From NCBI RefSeq assembly GCF_023101685.1, contig NZ_CP082164.1, forward strand, positions 9,362,001 through 9,426,000: a stretch of DNA of 64,000 nucleotides, written 5' to 3'. Below the pieces are notes generated by a model that did not search any database, had not been told where the DNA came from, and worked only from the letters and a program-made list of their open reading frames with translations. Both the position numbers and the translations under genes were made by a program. Every line of letters starts with the position of its first letter. Positions within the stretch are counted from its first letter, which is position 1. This stretch comes from Bradyrhizobium sp. 186 (GTDB taxonomy: Bacteria > Pseudomonadota > Alphaproteobacteria > Rhizobiales > Xanthobacteraceae). This document shows positions 16,423-27,078 of this stretch, piece after piece.

Positions 16423-19400
16423 ATGAACGGGTCGCAATTCGAGCGGGCAAGCATCGTGGCAGAAGAACTGTCGGCGACGGTCGCCTCGAAAACGACCGAT
16501 CCGATTCAGGAACACAATTCGCGTCCGCCGGCCGTAGGGCTCTACGATCCGAGTCTGGAAAAGGATTCCTGCGGCGTCGGCTTCATCGCCAACATCAAGG
16601 GCAAGAAGTCCCACGAGATCGTCGCGGACGCGCTCAACATCCTCTGCAACCTCGAGCATCGCGGCGCTGTTGGCGCCGACCCGCGCGCCGGCGACGGCGC
16701 CGGCATTCTGGTGCAGATCCCGCACGCGTTCTTCACCCGCAAGGCCAAGGAGCTCGGCTTCACGCTGCCCAATCCCGGCGAGTATGCGATCGGCGCGCTG
16801 TTCCTGCCGCGCGACACCGCCTGGCGCAACGTCATCAAGAGCATCATCGCCGACCAGATCAAGGCGGAAGGCCTGACGCTGCTCGGCTGGCGCGACGTGC
16901 CGACCGACAATTCCTCGCTCGGCGTCACCGTGAAGCCGACCGAGCCGGCCTGCATGCAGGTGTTCATCGGCCGCAACGGCACCGCCAAGACCGAGGACGA
17001 TTTCGAGCGCCGGCTCTACATCCTGCGCAAGTCGATCTCGCAGGCGATCTACCAGCGCCGCGACCGCGGCCTTGCCGGCTATTATCCCTGCTCGATGTCG
17101 TGCCGCACCGTGATCTACAAGGGCATGTTCCTCGCCGACCAGCTCGGCAAGTACTATCCCGACCTGCACGAGAAGGACTTCGAGAGCGCGCTGGCGCTTG
17201 TGCATCAGCGCTTCTCGACCAACACCTTCCCGGCCTGGTCGCTGGCGCATCCCTACCGCATGATCGCGCATAACGGCGAGATCAACACGCTGCGCGGCAA
17301 CACCAACTGGATGGCGGCGCGCCAGGCGTCCGTCAGCTCAGACCTCTATGGCAAGGACATCAGCCGGCTCTGGCCGATCTCCTACGAAGGCCAGTCGGAC
17401 ACCGCCTGCTTCGACAACGCGCTCGAATTCCTGGTGCAGGGCGGCTACTCGCTGCCGCACGCCGTGATGATGATGATTCCGGAAGCGTGGGCCGGCAATC
17501 CCTTGATGGATGAGACGCGCCGCGCCTTCTACGAATATCATGCGGCGCTGATGGAGCCGTGGGACGGCCCCGCCGCGATCGCATTCACCGACGGACGCCA
17601 GATCGGCGCCACGCTCGACCGCAACGGCCTGCGGCCGGCGCGCTATCTCGTGACCAAGGACGATCGCATCGTGATGGCGTCCGAGATGGGCGTGCTGACG
17701 ATCCCCGAGGACCAGATCATCACCAAGTGGCGGCTTCAGCCCGGCAAGATGCTGCTGGTCGACCTCGAACAGGGCCGCCTGATCCCCGACGACGAGATCA
17801 AGGCCGAGCTCGCCCGGAGCCATCCCTACAAGAAGTGGCTCGAACGCACCCAGATCGTGCTGGAAGAGCTGCCGAAGGTGCCGACCACCGGCGTGCGCTC
17901 CAACCTGTCGCTGCTCGATCGCCAGCAGGCGTTCGGCTACAGCCAGGAAGACATCACCATCCTGATGACTCCGATGGCCTCCATTGGCGAGGAAGCCGCG
18001 GGCTCGATGGGCAACGACACGCCGATCTCGGCGCTGTCGAATAAGGCTAAGCCGCTGTTCACTTACTTCAAGCAGAACTTTGCGCAGGTCACCAACCCGC
18101 CGATCGACCCGATCCGCGAGGAGCTGGTGATGAGCCTGGTCTCGATCATCGGACCGCGGCCGAACCTGTTCGATCTCCAGGGGCTTGCCACCACCAAGCG
18201 GCTCGAGGCGCGGCAGCCGATCCTGACCGACGCGGACCTCGAAAAGATCCGCTCGATCTCGGACGTGGCCGAAACCCACTTCAAGTCGCGCACGCTCGAC
18301 ACCACCTTCCACGCCGGCCTCGGTGCGGCCGGCATGGACCAGGTGCTCGACGAGCTCTGCGCACGCGCTGAAAGCGCCGTGCGCGAAGGCGTCAACATCA
18401 TCATCCTGTCCGACCGCATGGTCGGCACCGACCGCGTGCCGATCCCGTCGCTGCTCGCCTGCGCCGCCGTGCATCATCATTTGATCCGCACGGGTCTTCG
18501 CACCTCGGTCGGCCTCGTCGTCGAATCCGGCGAGCCGCGCGAAGTTCATCACTTCGCCTGTCTCGCGGGTTACGGCGCGGAAGCGATCAACCCCTACCTC
18601 GCGTTCGAGACCATCATCGCGATGAAGGACCGCCTGCCCGGCTCGCTCGACGATTACGAGATCGTCAAGCGCTACATCAAGTCGATCGGCAAGGGCCTGC
18701 TCAAGGTGATGTCCAAGATGGGCATCTCGACCTATCAGTCCTATTGCGGCGCGCAGATCTTTGACGCCATCGGCCTCAAGGCCGACTTCGTCGGGAAGTT
18801 CTTTGCCGGCACCCATACCCGCGTCGAGGGCGTGGGCCTGGCGGAGATCGCGGAAGAGGCGGTGCGCCGCCATGCCGACGCGTTCGGCGAGGCGCCGGTC
18901 TACAAGACCGCGCTCGACGTCGGCGGCGAATATGCCTATCGCAGCCGCGGCGAGGATCATGCATGGACCGCGGAGTCGGTGGGGCTGCTCCAGCATGCCG
19001 CGCGCGGCAATTCGCTGGAGCGCTACCGCGCCTTCGCAAAAATCCTCAACGAGCAGTCGGAGCGCCTGCTGACGCTGCGCGGCCTATTCCGGGTCAAGAG
19101 CGCCGAGGAAGAGAAGCGCAAGCCTGTAGCCCTCGATCAGGTCGAGCCGGCCAAGGACATCGTCAGGCGCTTTGCCACCGGCGCGATGAGCTTCGGCTCG
19201 ATCTCGCGCGAGGCGCACACCACGCTCGCGATCGCCATGAACCGGATCGGTGGCAAGTCGAACACCGGCGAAGGCGGCGAGGAAGCCGACCGCTTCAAGC
19301 CGCTGCCGAACGGCGACAGCATGCGCTCGGCGATCAAGCAGGTCGCCTCGGGCCGCTTCGGCGTCACCACGGAGTATCTCGTCAACTCCGACATGATGCA

Positions 19401-21156
19401 GATCAAGATGGCGCAGGGCGCCAAGCCCGGCGAAGGCGGCCAGTTGCCCGGCCACAAGGTCGACGCGACCATTGCAAAGGTCCGGCATTCGACGCCGGGC
19501 GTCGGCCTGATCTCGCCGCCGCCGCACCACGACATCTACTCGATCGAGGATCTGGCGCAGCTCATCTACGACCTCAAGAACGTCAACCCGACGGGCGACG
19601 TGTCGGTGAAGCTCGTCTCCGAGATCGGCGTCGGCACGGTGGCCGCGGGCGTCGCCAAGGCGCGCGCCGACCACGTCACCATCGCGGGCTTCGAGGGCGG
19701 CACCGGCGCCTCGCCGCTGACCTCGATCAAGCATGCCGGCTCGCCCTGGGAAATCGGCCTCGCCGAAACCCACCAGACGCTGGTGCGCGAGCGGCTGCGC
19801 AGCCGCATCGTGGTCCAGGTCGACGGCGGCTTCCGCACCGGGCGTGACGTCGTGATCGGCGCGCTGCTCGGCGCCGACGAGTTCGGCTTTGCCACCGCGC
19901 CGCTGATCGCGGCCGGCTGCATCATGATGCGCAAGTGTCATCTCAACACCTGCCCGGTCGGCGTCGCGACGCAGGATCCCATCCTGCGCAAGCGCTTCAC
20001 CGGCCAGCCCGAGCACGTGATCAACTTCTTCTTCTTCGTCGCCGAGGAAGTCCGCGAGATCATGGCATCGCTCGGCTTCCGCACCTTCAACGAGATGATC
20101 GGCCAGACCCAGTTGCTCGATCAGACCAAGCTGGTCGCGCATTGGAAGGCCAAGGGTCTCGACTTCTCGAAGCTCTTTGTCCGCCAGAAGGAGGAGAAGG
20201 GCCAGAAGATCTACCATTCCGAGCGCCAGAACCACCATCTGGAAGCCGTGCTCGATCGCACGCTGATCGAGAAGGCCACGCCCGCGCTCGACCGCGGCGC
20301 GCCGGTGAAGATCGAGGCCGGGATCAACAGCACCAACCGTTCCGCCGGCGCGATGCTGTCGGGCGCGCTCGCCAAGATCTACGGCCATGCCGGCCTGCCG
20401 CATGACACCATCCATGTCAGCCTCAAGGGTACCGCGGGCCAGGCCTTCGGCGCGTGGCTGGCGCAAGGCGTCACCTTCGAGCTCGAGGGCGAAGCCAACG
20501 ACTATGTCGGCAAGGGACTCTCCGGCGGCAAGATCATCGTCAAGCCGCCGAGGAACAGCGGCATCGTGCCGGAAGAGAGCATCATCGTCGGCAACACCGT
20601 GATGTACGGCGCGATCCAGGGCGAGTGCTACTTCCGCGGCGTTGCCGGCGAACGCTTTGCCGTGCGCAACTCCGGCGCGGTCGCCGTGGTCGAAGGCGCC
20701 GGCGATCATTGCTGCGAGTACATGACCGGCGGCATCGTGGTCGTGCTCGGCAAGACCGGGCGCAACTTCGCGGCCGGCATGTCCGGCGGCATCGCCTATG
20801 TGCTCGACGAGAGCGGCGAGTTCGACAAGCTCTGCAACATGGCGATGGTCGATCTCGAGCCGGTGCTGTCGGAAGAGCTGATCAATGCCGGCACCTATCA
20901 TCACACCGGGGACCTCGAGGCGCACGGCCGGGTCGACGTGTTCAACAACCTGCTCGATTCCGACGTCGAGCGGCTGCATGTCCTGATCACGCGCCACGCC
21001 AAGGCGACCGGCTCCAAGCGCGCGGCCGACATCCTTGCCAATTGGAAGGACTGGCTACCCAAATTCCGCAAGGTGATGCCGGTCGAGTACCGGCGCGCGC
21101 TGCGCGAAATGGCCGCCAACGCGGACGCCGAGCCGAAAATCGCGATCGGGGCGTAG
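16423..21156 (+). CDS. gltB: Glutamate synthase (NADPH) large subunit
   Basis: GltB has 1577 residues, full length for the family. It makes glutamate from 2-oxoglutarate and glutamine with GltD. The N-terminal class II glutaminase starts at Cys50 (KDSCGVGF) after a propeptide that is cut off in relatives; [10 protein letters not shown] and [10 protein letters not shown] follow. The central domain leads to the FMN-binding synthase domain (about 850-1230: [32 protein letters not shown] loop, GGTGASPL). The 3Fe-4S cysteines lie in CHLNTCPVG. The C-terminal GXGXG beta-helix (about 1290-1540) completes it. ATG 16423 has a GAGGACGAGG ribosome site. gltD follows after 142 bp containing a palindromic repeat. 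Confidence 0.98.
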   Translation: MNGSQFERASIVAEELSATVASKTTDPIQEHNSRPPAVGLYDPSLEKDSCGVGFIANIKGKKSHEIVADALNILCNLEHRGAVGADPRAGDGAGILVQIPHAFFTRKAKELGFTLPNPGEYAIGALFLPRDTAWRNVIKSIIADQIKAEGLTLLGWRDVPTDNSSLGVTVKPTEPACMQVFIGRNGTAKTEDDFERRLYILRKSISQAIYQRRDRGLAGYYPCSMSCRTVIYKGMFLADQLGKYYPDLHEKDFESALALVHQRFSTNTFPAWSLAHPYRMIAHNGEINTLRGNTNWMAARQASVSSDLYGKDISRLWPISYEGQSDTACFDNALEFLVQGGYSLPHAVMMMIPEAWAGNPLMDETRRAFYEYHAALMEPWDGPAAIAFTDGRQIGATLDRNGLRPARYLVTKDDRIVMASEMGVLTIPEDQIITKWRLQPGKMLLVDLEQGRLIPDDEIKAELARSHPYKKWLERTQIVLEELPKVPTTGVRSNLSLLDRQQAFGYSQEDITILMTPMASIGEEAAGSMGNDTPISALSNKAKPLFTYFKQNFAQVTNPPIDPIREELVMSLVSIIGPRPNLFDLQGLATTKRLEARQPILTDADLEKIRSISDVAETHFKSRTLDTTFHAGLGAAGMDQVLDELCARAESAVREGVNIIILSDRMVGTDRVPIPSLLACAAVHHHLIRTGLRTSVGLVVESGEPREVHHFACLAGYGAEAINPYLAFETIIAMKDRLPGSLDDYEIVKRYIKSIGKGLLKVMSKMGISTYQSYCGAQIFDAIGLKADFVGKFFAGTHTRVEGVGLAEIAEEAVRRHADAFGEAPVYKTALDVGGEYAYRSRGEDHAWTAESVGLLQHAARGNSLERYRAFAKILNEQSERLLTLRGLFRVKSAEEEKRKPVALDQVEPAKDIVRRFATGAMSFGSISREAHTTLAIAMNRIGGKSNTGEGGEEADRFKPLPNGDSMRSAIKQVASGRFGVTTEYLVNSDMMQIKMAQGAKPGEGGQLPGHKVDATIAKVRHSTPGVGLISPPPHHDIYSIEDLAQLIYDLKNVNPTGDVSVKLVSEIGVGTVAAGVAKARADHVTIAGFEGGTGASPLTSIKHAGSPWEIGLAETHQTLVRERLRSRIVVQVDGGFRTGRDVVIGALLGADEFGFATAPLIAAGCIMMRKCHLNTCPVGVATQDPILRKRFTGQPEHVINFFFFVAEEVREIMASLGFRTFNEMIGQTQLLDQTKLVAHWKAKGLDFSKLFVRQKEEKGQKIYHSERQNHHLEAVLDRTLIEKATPALDRGAPVKIEAGINSTNRSAGAMLSGALAKIYGHAGLPHDTIHVSLKGTAGQAFGAWLAQGVTFELEGEANDYVGKGLSGGKIIVKPPRNSGIVPEESIIVGNTVMYGAIQGECYFRGVAGERFAVRNSGAVAVVEGAGDHCCEYMTGGIVVVLGKTGRNFAAGMSGGIAYVLDESGEFDKLCNMAMVDLEPVLSEELINAGTYHHTGDLEAHGRVDVFNNLLDSDVERLHVLITRHAKATGSKRAADILANWKDWLPKFRKVMPVEYRRALREMAANADAEPKIAIGA

Positions 21157-21167
21157 GTATCAAAGCT

Positions 21168-21253
21168 CGTCATTGCGAGCGAAGCGAAGCAATCCAGCAT
21201 CTCTCCGCGGGAACAGCCTGGATTGCTTCGTCGCTTCGCTCCTCGCAATGACG
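21168..21253. repeat. Palindromic repeat (CGTCATTGCGAGC family)
   Basis: An 86-base imperfect palindrome begins CGTCATTGCGAGCGAAGCGA and ends with the inverse CGCAATGACG, with AATCCAG/CTGGATT inside. A second copy lies at 25866-25945. It sits between gltB and gltD and would form a strong hairpin in their shared transcript, so it could tune the relative amounts of the subunits. Confidence 0.88.
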
Positions 21254-21298
21254 ATGAGGAAGAAACAGACGAATTAAGCGGCAGGGACTTCGGGTTTA

Positions 21299-22750
21299 AT
21301 GGGCAAGATCACGGGTTTTCTCGAAATCGAACGGAATGACCGCAAGTACACCCCGGTCGCCGAGCGCGTGAAGCATTTTCACGAATTCGTCGTTCCCCTC
21401 TCCGAGAAGGAAACGCGCAACCAGGCCGCGCGCTGCATGAATTGCGGCATTCCGTATTGCCACGGCACCGGCTCGGTCGCGCCCGGCACGCCCGGTTGCC
21501 CGGTCAACAACCAGATCCCCGATTTCAACGACCTCGTCTACCAGGGCAACTGGGAAGAGGCCTCGCGCAATCTGCACTCGACCAACAATTTTCCGGAGTT
21601 CACGGGCCGCATTTGTCCTGCGCCGTGCGAATCGTCCTGCACGCTCAACATCGACGACAACCCCGTCACCATCAAGACCATCGAATGCGCGATCGTCGAC
21701 CGTGCCTGGGACAATGGCTGGCTGAAGCCGGAGATCGCGGCGGTCAAGACCGGCAAGAAGGTCGCGGTGATCGGCTCGGGTCCGGCCGGCATGGCCTGCG
21801 CACAGCAGCTCGCGCGTGCCGGTCACGACGTGCATTTGTTCGAGAAGTACGCCAAGGCCGGCGGCCTGCTGCGCTATGGCATTCCCGACTTCAAGATGGA
21901 GAAGGGCATCATCGACCGCCGCGTGGCGCAGATGGAAGGCGAAGGCGTCACCTTCCGCTACAACAGCCATGTCGGCGCTGACGGCAATGTCGATCCGCGC
22001 GAGATGCTCAACGAGTATGACGCTGTGGCGCTGACCGGCGGCGCGGAAGCTCCGCGCGACCTGGCGATCCCCGGCCGCGATCTCGACGGCATCCACTATG
22101 CGATGGATTTCCTGCCGCAGCAGAACCGCCGCGTCTCCAGCGAGCCGCTCGACGGCGTCACCGAGATTTTGGCCGGCGGCAAGCATGTCGTCGTCATCGG
22201 CGGCGGCGACACCGGCTCTGACTGCATCGGCACCTCGCTGCGCCAGGGCGCGCTCTCCGTGACCCAGCTCGAGATCATGCCGGCTCCGCCCGAGCACGAG
22301 AACAAGGGCCTGACCTGGCCGAACTGGCCGCTCAAGATGCGGACGTCCTCCAGCCAGGCCGAAGGCGCGATCCGCGAATTCGCGGTGCTGACGCAGAAGT
22401 TTTCCGGCGAGAACGGCAAGGTCAAGAAGCTGCACTGCGTCCGCGTCGACGACAAGTTCAAGCCGCTTCCCGGCACCGAGTTCGATCTCGACGCCGACCT
22501 CATCCTGCTCGCCATGGGCTTCGTGCATCCCGTGCACGAGGGCCTGCTCAAGATGCTCTCGGTCGAGCTCGATCCGCGCGGCAACGTCAAGGCCAACATG
22601 CTGGATTACCAGACCTCGCGCCCGAACGTGTTCTCCGCCGGCGACATGCGCCGTGGGCAATCGCTGGTGGTGTGGGCGATCCGCGAGGGCCGGCTGTGCG
22701 CCCGGTCGATCGATGCGTTCTTGATGGGGAAGACGGATCTGCCGCGATAG
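21299..22750 (+). CDS. gltD: Glutamate synthase (NADPH) small subunit
   Basis: GltD, 483 residues, is the electron-input subunit of glutamate synthase: it takes electrons from NADPH through FAD and passes them by iron-sulphur clusters to GltB. The N-terminal cysteines [11 protein letters not shown], the later CPVNN and [10 protein letters not shown] (about residues 45-110) bind the 4Fe-4S clusters. The FAD motif [18 protein letters not shown] starts near 160, and the NADPH motif [13 protein letters not shown] lies near 300. The C-terminal [20 protein letters not shown] closes the FAD site. It lies behind gltB in the same orientation, across the palindromic repeat. Confidence 0.97.
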   Translation: MGKITGFLEIERNDRKYTPVAERVKHFHEFVVPLSEKETRNQAARCMNCGIPYCHGTGSVAPGTPGCPVNNQIPDFNDLVYQGNWEEASRNLHSTNNFPEFTGRICPAPCESSCTLNIDDNPVTIKTIECAIVDRAWDNGWLKPEIAAVKTGKKVAVIGSGPAGMACAQQLARAGHDVHLFEKYAKAGGLLRYGIPDFKMEKGIIDRRVAQMEGEGVTFRYNSHVGADGNVDPREMLNEYDAVALTGGAEAPRDLAIPGRDLDGIHYAMDFLPQQNRRVSSEPLDGVTEILAGGKHVVVIGGGDTGSDCIGTSLRQGALSVTQLEIMPAPPEHENKGLTWPNWPLKMRTSSSQAEGAIREFAVLTQKFSGENGKVKKLHCVRVDDKFKPLPGTEFDLDADLILLAMGFVHPVHEGLLKMLSVELDPRGNVKANMLDYQTSRPNVFSAGDMRRGQSLVVWAIREGRLCARSIDAFLMGKTDLPR

Positions 22751-22788
22751 GTTTTCGCTCCGCTGCTAGATTTTGAATGAGCTGTCAT

Positions 22789-22904
22789 CGCCCGCCTTGT
22801 GCGCACTTGCGCACTGGAGCGGGCGATCCAGTATTCCAGAGACACAGTAATTGAGCCGAGAGGCCGCGGCGTACTGGATGCCCCGCCTTCGCGGGGCATG
22901 ACAG
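22789..22904. repeat. Composite palindromic repeat downstream of gltD
   Basis: This stretch contains GTCATCGCCCGCC and GCGGGCGATCCAG arms and ends in a 9-bp hairpin ATGCCCCGC/GCGGGGCAT (22878-22899). It lies between two converging genes, and the hairpin could stop transcription from either side, though no T-run follows. Confidence 0.7.
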
Positions 22905-22910
22905 CAGGGG

Positions 22911-24653
22911 CTAATTCTGCATCCTCACGCCCAGCATCACCACCGTGCCCTGCGAGCTCGATCCCGGCTGGTTCGAGTCCAGGATGTCGTGGCGGAACGT
23001 GCCCTTGATCCAGAGGTTGCGGTTGAGCTTGTAGATCAGGTTGCCTTCGAGCGAGTAGGTCTTGTCGTTGCGATTCTGGCCCTGATAGTCGTAGGTGCCG
23101 TAAGTGAACTTGCCAACGGCCGTGAGCCAGCGGCGGAAGTCGTGATCGACCTCGGCGGCGTAGGTGCGCACCAGCACGCCGGACGAGCCGGGGATGGTGG
23201 TTTCGGCGATCTGGGTGTCGGTGAAGAATTTCACCGTGGTCAGGCCGCTCGCGTTCCAGATCAGCGAGCCCGAGGTGAGGAAGCCCGCGAGCTGGCTCAG
23301 GCGCGGGTCGACATAGTTGCGCGCGGAATAGCCGACCGAGACCTCGCCGGTGAGGATGCGCGAGAACTCGAAGGACGAGCCGACCTTGCCATAGCCGCCG
23401 GATGAATCACGGAAGTAGCCGTTGCGGTCGGCGGCCTGGTCGTGCACGCGGCTGTCGCCCTGGATCTCGACGAACGGCTTCAGGCCCGGCTTGAGCTCGT
23501 AGGAGAAGCGGCCGACGCCGCCATACTGATTGAAGTCGCGGTCGTCGTTGCTGAAGGTGGAGCCGTCGGTCAGCTTGGAGTTGGTGTAGGCGGTGCGATC
23601 GACGGTGGCGCCGGCCGCGACCTGGAAGCGATTAAAAGTCTGGTCGAAGCCGAAGGTGCCGCCATAGCTGGCGTAGATCGGATATTTCTGAAGGCCTGCC
23701 TGCACGTTCGGGCTGCCGGGATTGTCGGTGGCGAGCCGCAGCCGGAATTGCGAGGTCAGCTTGAGGTCGCGATTGACGTCAAAACGGCCGTCGACATGGC
23801 CGGTGAAATCGGGACGGTCGATATCGACCGGTGACGGCGAAGCAAAACCGTCAATCGTCGCCGGCATCTGATTGCCGTAGCCCGAGAACGAGCCGCGCAG
23901 ATCCGCGACCAGCGCGTGGCGCTCCCAGTCCGACATCACGAGGAGGTCGGGCGCGACCACGTAAACCGGCGAGCCGATCGGCTTTTGGAGACGCGCCGGA
24001 TTGGTGTCGTAGCCGGCGGAGAGCTCGAGCCCGCCCTTGATCAGGAAGCTGCCGGCATAGTCGCCGACCGCGCCGAACGGATCGTCGTCGAGCCTGAGGC
24101 GGCGGCGCAGCGGCTGGCCCGGCACGGTGCCGGCCATCGCCCGCGGTATCGGCGTTTTGTTCGCGGTCTCGGACGGCGGCGGCGCGATGCGCGGCGGACC
24201 GAGGCTGGTGTCCGGCGCGGCAGCAGGCACCGGCGAGCCGGGCCCGGCGGCGCGCTTCGGCTTCGGCTGCCCCGGATGAAGCTTGGGCTGCTGCCGCTTG
24301 CGGTTGAGCGAGTCGTAGCCGGAGCTGCTGGCTCCGTTGGCGGCAGGCAGGCCATAGGTCGGGACCTGCCCGATGCGCGAGGCCGCCGGCGTCTCGCGGC
24401 TCTTGCGCGGATCGGCATTGGGATCGGGCGGCGTCGGAATCGCATCCGACGGCGCCCGCGGCACGCCCGCCGTACGGCGCGTCGGCAGTGTGTCGGGCGC
24501 GGCGAAGCCACCGCGGTTGGGATTGAAGAGGTCGGGCGTGAGGCTCTGGGCCGCTGCCGGTGCGCTTTCCAGCACAGCCAGCAGCAGGCATGGCAAAGCG
24601 GCGCGAAAGGCGTACGCGCGACTGCTCCGGCCCCTGCCTGGAGGCGACCCCAC
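22911..24653 (-). CDS. Outer-membrane beta-barrel protein
   Basis: This is a 580-residue exported protein. A basic start and a hydrophobic core (AFRAALPCLLLAVLESAPAAAQ) form the signal peptide. Residues about 35-190 are a Pro/Arg-rich low-complexity linker. From about 195 to the end the sequence alternates as in beta-barrels (for example YDYQGQNRNDKTYSLEGNLIYKL) and closes with an aromatic-polar C-terminus, as in the beta-barrel porin-2/BBP2 family. The start is GTG 24653, with GGAG ten bases before it. It may be a surface-polysaccharide or capsule-associated barrel; the divergent gene is a Kdo-pathway-type isomerase, which fits an envelope theme, but that is inference. Confidence 0.78.
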   Translation of the reverse strand: MGSPPGRGRSSRAYAFRAALPCLLLAVLESAPAAAQSLTPDLFNPNRGGFAAPDTLPTRRTAGVPRAPSDAIPTPPDPNADPRKSRETPAASRIGQVPTYGLPAANGASSSGYDSLNRKRQQPKLHPGQPKPKRAAGPGSPVPAAAPDTSLGPPRIAPPPSETANKTPIPRAMAGTVPGQPLRRRLRLDDDPFGAVGDYAGSFLIKGGLELSAGYDTNPARLQKPIGSPVYVVAPDLLVMSDWERHALVADLRGSFSGYGNQMPATIDGFASPSPVDIDRPDFTGHVDGRFDVNRDLKLTSQFRLRLATDNPGSPNVQAGLQKYPIYASYGGTFGFDQTFNRFQVAAGATVDRTAYTNSKLTDGSTFSNDDRDFNQYGGVGRFSYELKPGLKPFVEIQGDSRVHDQAADRNGYFRDSSGGYGKVGSSFEFSRILTGEVSVGYSARNYVDPRLSQLAGFLTSGSLIWNASGLTTVKFFTDTQIAETTIPGSSGVLVRTYAAEVDHDFRRWLTAVGKFTYGTYDYQGQNRNDKTYSLEGNLIYKLNRNLWIKGTFRHDILDSNQPGSSSQGTVVMLGVRMQN

Positions 24654-24844
24654 GATGGAACAACTCCAACGAAATCAGATACTTCGACGACGACCTCCCG
24701 CGCACAGCGGGAACCATCGTTAATGGAGTTAAAACAATTATGGTTAATGACCGGTTGAGGGCCTTGGAGGTCGCGTCGCCTCGAAGGCCACGGCGTGCTA
24801 AGCAGGCGCCAATCGGGCAATCGCCCACTTCCCTGGATTGATGC

Positions 24845-25852
24845 ATGCCGAGTTCGAAACCGCTGATGACCCAATCATCCGGCCCCACCCCCGCCAGCGT
24901 CGAGTCGGCGCTCCGCACGCTGGAGACGGAGAGCGGCGGCATCAACGCGCTGGCAGCAGCGCTACGCGGCCCGCTGGGCGAGACCTTTGCCAAGGCTGTC
25001 GACCTGATCCGGCAGGCCAAGGGCCGCGTCATCGTCACCGGGCTCGGCAAGTCCGGCCACATGGCGCGCAAGATCGCGGCGACGCTGGCCTCGACCGGCA
25101 CGCCCGCTTTCTTCGTGCACGCGGCCGAAGCCGGCCATGGCGATCTCGGCATGATCACGACTGACGACGTCATCATGGCGCTGTCCTGGTCCGGCGAGCA
25201 GCCGGAGATGAAGAACCTCGTGAACTATTCGGCGCGCTTTGCGATTCCCATGATCGCGGTGACGTCGAACGCCGCCTCCTCGCTGGGACAAGCCGCCGAC
25301 ATCGTGATCGAGCTGCCGAAGGCGCGCGAGGCCTGCCCGCACAATCTCGCGCCGACCACCTCGACCCTGATGCAGGCCGCGATCGGCGACGCCATTGCGA
25401 TCGCGCTGCTCGAAGGCCGCGGCTTCACCGCGCTGGAGTTCGCGCATTTCCACCCCGGCGGCAAGCTGGGCGCGATGCTGAAGTTCGTCCGCGACTATAT
25501 GCGCACCGGCGCGGAGATCCCGGTGAAGCCGGCGGGCACGAAGATGTCGGACGCCGTGATGGAGATGTCGGCCAAGGGCTTGGGCTGCGTCTGCATTGTC
25601 AACGCCGCCGGCGAGGCGGTTGGCATCATCACCGACGGCGATCTGCGCCGTCACATGCGGCCTGATCTGCTGACGGCGTCGGTCGACGACATCATGACAA
25701 ACCAGCCGAAAACCGTACCGCCCTCGATGCTCGCAACCGAGATGATCGATGTCCTGAACACGCGCAAGATCACGACGCTGGTCGTGACCGAGGCGAACAA
25801 GGTCGTCGGCATCGTGCATCTGCACGACCTGCTGCGAGCGGGCGTGGCGTAG
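24845..25852 (+). CDS. kdsD: KpsF/GutQ-family D-arabinose 5-phosphate isomerase
   Basis: A 335-residue SIS-CBS enzyme. The SIS domain (about residues 45-180) has GRVIVTGLGKSGHMARKIAATLASTG and the conserved HAAEAGHGDLGMI loop with SWSGEQPEMKNL. Two CBS repeats (about 210-330) carry GIITDGDLRRHMRPD and VGIVHLHDLLRAGV. Relatives interconvert ribulose 5-phosphate and arabinose 5-phosphate, the first step to Kdo for lipopolysaccharide or capsule. Length and both domains match KdsD. The symbol is by family; a capsule-specific KpsF paralogue is possible. It is transcribed away from the outer-membrane barrel gene and ends just before a palindromic repeat. Confidence 0.88.
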   Translation: MPSSKPLMTQSSGPTPASVESALRTLETESGGINALAAALRGPLGETFAKAVDLIRQAKGRVIVTGLGKSGHMARKIAATLASTGTPAFFVHAAEAGHGDLGMITTDDVIMALSWSGEQPEMKNLVNYSARFAIPMIAVTSNAASSLGQAADIVIELPKAREACPHNLAPTTSTLMQAAIGDAIAIALLEGRGFTALEFAHFHPGGKLGAMLKFVRDYMRTGAEIPVKPAGTKMSDAVMEMSAKGLGCVCIVNAAGEAVGIITDGDLRRHMRPDLLTASVDDIMTNQPKTVPPSMLATEMIDVLNTRKITTLVVTEANKVVGIVHLHDLLRAGVA

Positions 25853-25865
25853 GTCGCAACTTCGT

Positions 25866-25945
25866 CGTCATTGCGAGCGCAGCGAAGCAATCCAGACCGC
25901 CTCCGCGGATAGATTCTGGATTGCTTCGCTGCGCTCGCAATGACG
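25866..25945. repeat. Palindromic repeat (second copy of the CGTCATTGCGAGC family)
   Basis: An 80-base palindrome closely related to 21168-21253: same ends, same AATCCAG/CTGGATT internal arms, different centre. It lies between the converging kdsD-like and CMD-type genes. Confidence 0.88.
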
Positions 25946-25950
25946 GGCGG

Positions 25951-26508
25951 TTAGACCTGTGCCGGAAACCGCGCCGCCTTGTCCTCCAGCGGCAATCGCA
26001 GCCCATTCGCGAGATACGACACGGTGCGATAGAAGCCGCACAGCAGCATGATCTCCAGAATCTGCGGCTCGTCGTAATGCGCCGAGAGCGCGGCGAACTC
26101 GGCATCGGCAAGCGTCGCGCGGTGATGCAGCGCGTCGACCGCGGCGATCAGCGCCTGCTCGGCCGGCGACCAGCACGCTGACATCGCATCGCCCTGCACG
26201 GTGGCGCGGATCTCATCCTCAGTGAGGCGCGCGGGCCCCGCAAAAATCGCGACGTGCACGCCCCATTCATATTCGCATCTATTCAGCGCGCAAGTGCGGT
26301 CGATGACGATCTCGCGCTGGCGCAAGGACAACGGCCCGGGATCGAGCAGGCCGCCGGCGCGAAACTTGTCCCAGGCGCGGGTGTGGCCTGCCATCACCCG
26401 GAACAGCATCAGCGGCGGTGCACCGCGCATGATGCGATCAAACTGCGCCTGAATCGCCGGGGGATAAGGCGGCTCGAGCGGCGCGATGCGCGGCATGATT
26501 TGAGACAT
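25951..26508 (-). CDS. Carboxymuconolactone decarboxylase (CMD/AhpD-like) family protein
   Basis: A 185-residue all-helical protein of the CMD superfamily. The central helix pair contains REIVIDRTCALNRCEYEWGVHVAIF, the position of the active-site region; the His of the CxxxxxxxH-type motif is kept, but the paired thiol of AhpD (CxxC) is not clearly present, so peroxidase activity is doubtful. Relatives are often small redox or lactone-type enzymes of unknown substrate. It is transcribed divergently from an HxlR regulator with a double operator between the two starts, which suggests that the regulator controls it in response to a reactive compound. Confidence 0.82.
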   Translation of the reverse strand: MSQIMPRIAPLEPPYPPAIQAQFDRIMRGAPPLMLFRVMAGHTRAWDKFRAGGLLDPGPLSLRQREIVIDRTCALNRCEYEWGVHVAIFAGPARLTEDEIRATVQGDAMSACWSPAEQALIAAVDALHHRATLADAEFAALSAHYDEPQILEIMLLCGFYRTVSYLANGLRLPLEDKAARFPAQV

Positions 26509-26521
26509 AGGCCGCCTCCAT

Positions 26522-26562
26522 TGCTACAATTAACGTAGCACGACGCTACATTATCCGTAGCA
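26522..26562. promoter_or_regulatory. Tandem HxlR-type operator
   Basis: Two near-identical 19-bp palindromes lie 22 bp apart: TGCTAC-N7-GTAGCA (26522-26540) and CGCTAC-N7-GTAGCA (26544-26562). The two-turn spacing puts both on one face of the helix. They fill the gap between the divergent CMD and HxlR genes, a fitting place for an autoregulating dimeric repressor. Confidence 0.75.
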
Positions 26563-26580
26563 AAACGCAAGGGGACATCG

Positions 26581-26907
26581 ATGGCGAAACAGGCCGCCTC
26601 CAGGACCAGCAACGTCCGCGGCTCGCGCACCGGACGACCGATCATGGTCCTGCTAGACCTGCTCGGCCGGCGCTGGAGCTTGCGGATCCTCTGGGAATTG
26701 CGCGATGCCCCCCTCACCTCCCGCGCGCTGCGCACCGCGTGCGACGAGGCCTCGCCGACGGTATTGCAAGCGCGATTGACGGAGTTGCGCGAGGCGGGGT
26801 TTGTTGAGCTCGGCGACGCCGGAGGTTACAGCCTGACGCCGCTGGGCCGCCACTTGTGCGAGACGTTCATGCCGCTGCACAGGTTTGCGGAGAGGTGGCG
26901 GAAGTGA
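26581..26907 (+). CDS. HxlR-family winged-helix transcriptional regulator
   Basis: A 108-residue regulator with the HxlR domain: LLDLLGRRWSLRILWELRDAPLTSRALRTAC forms helices one to three and SPTVLQARLTELREAGFVE is the recognition helix and wing start. No conserved redox Cys of the YodB/HypR type is obvious apart from one in RTACDEA. Such proteins sense electrophiles or oxidants and usually regulate a divergent neighbour, here the CMD-family gene. The start ATG 26581 lies 18 bases from the second operator half. Confidence 0.87.
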   Translation: MAKQAASRTSNVRGSRTGRPIMVLLDLLGRRWSLRILWELRDAPLTSRALRTACDEASPTVLQARLTELREAGFVELGDAGGYSLTPLGRHLCETFMPLHRFAERWRK

Positions 26908-26920
26908 GCTGAGACGCCGG

Positions 26921-27069
26921 TTGTCTCCCTCTCCCCGTTCTTACGGGGAGAGGGTTGGGGTGAGGGGCTGCTTCCGCAAACAATGTGAGAGACGGACTCG
27001 CGGAGACTCCCCCTCACCCGGATTGCATCTTCGATGCAATCCGACCTCTCCCCGCGAGCGGGGCGAGGT
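26921..27069. repeat. Composite palindromic repeat between HxlR and NfeD genes
   Basis: The first palindrome (about 26921-26967) has CTCTCCCC/GGGGAGAG arms around GTTCTTAC. The second (about 27009-27069) nests GGATTGCAT/ATGCAATCC inside CCCTCACCC and CTCTCCCCGC arms. Both resemble the 4732-4876 family and separate two converging genes. Confidence 0.72.
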
Positions 27070-27078
27070 AAGAAAAGA

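Noticed and set aside
19084..20997. 637-codon open frame on the minus strand opposite gltB
   Set aside because: It is a codon-bias shadow of gltB: Arg/Asp/His/Ala-rich translation, no ribosome site and no family pattern.
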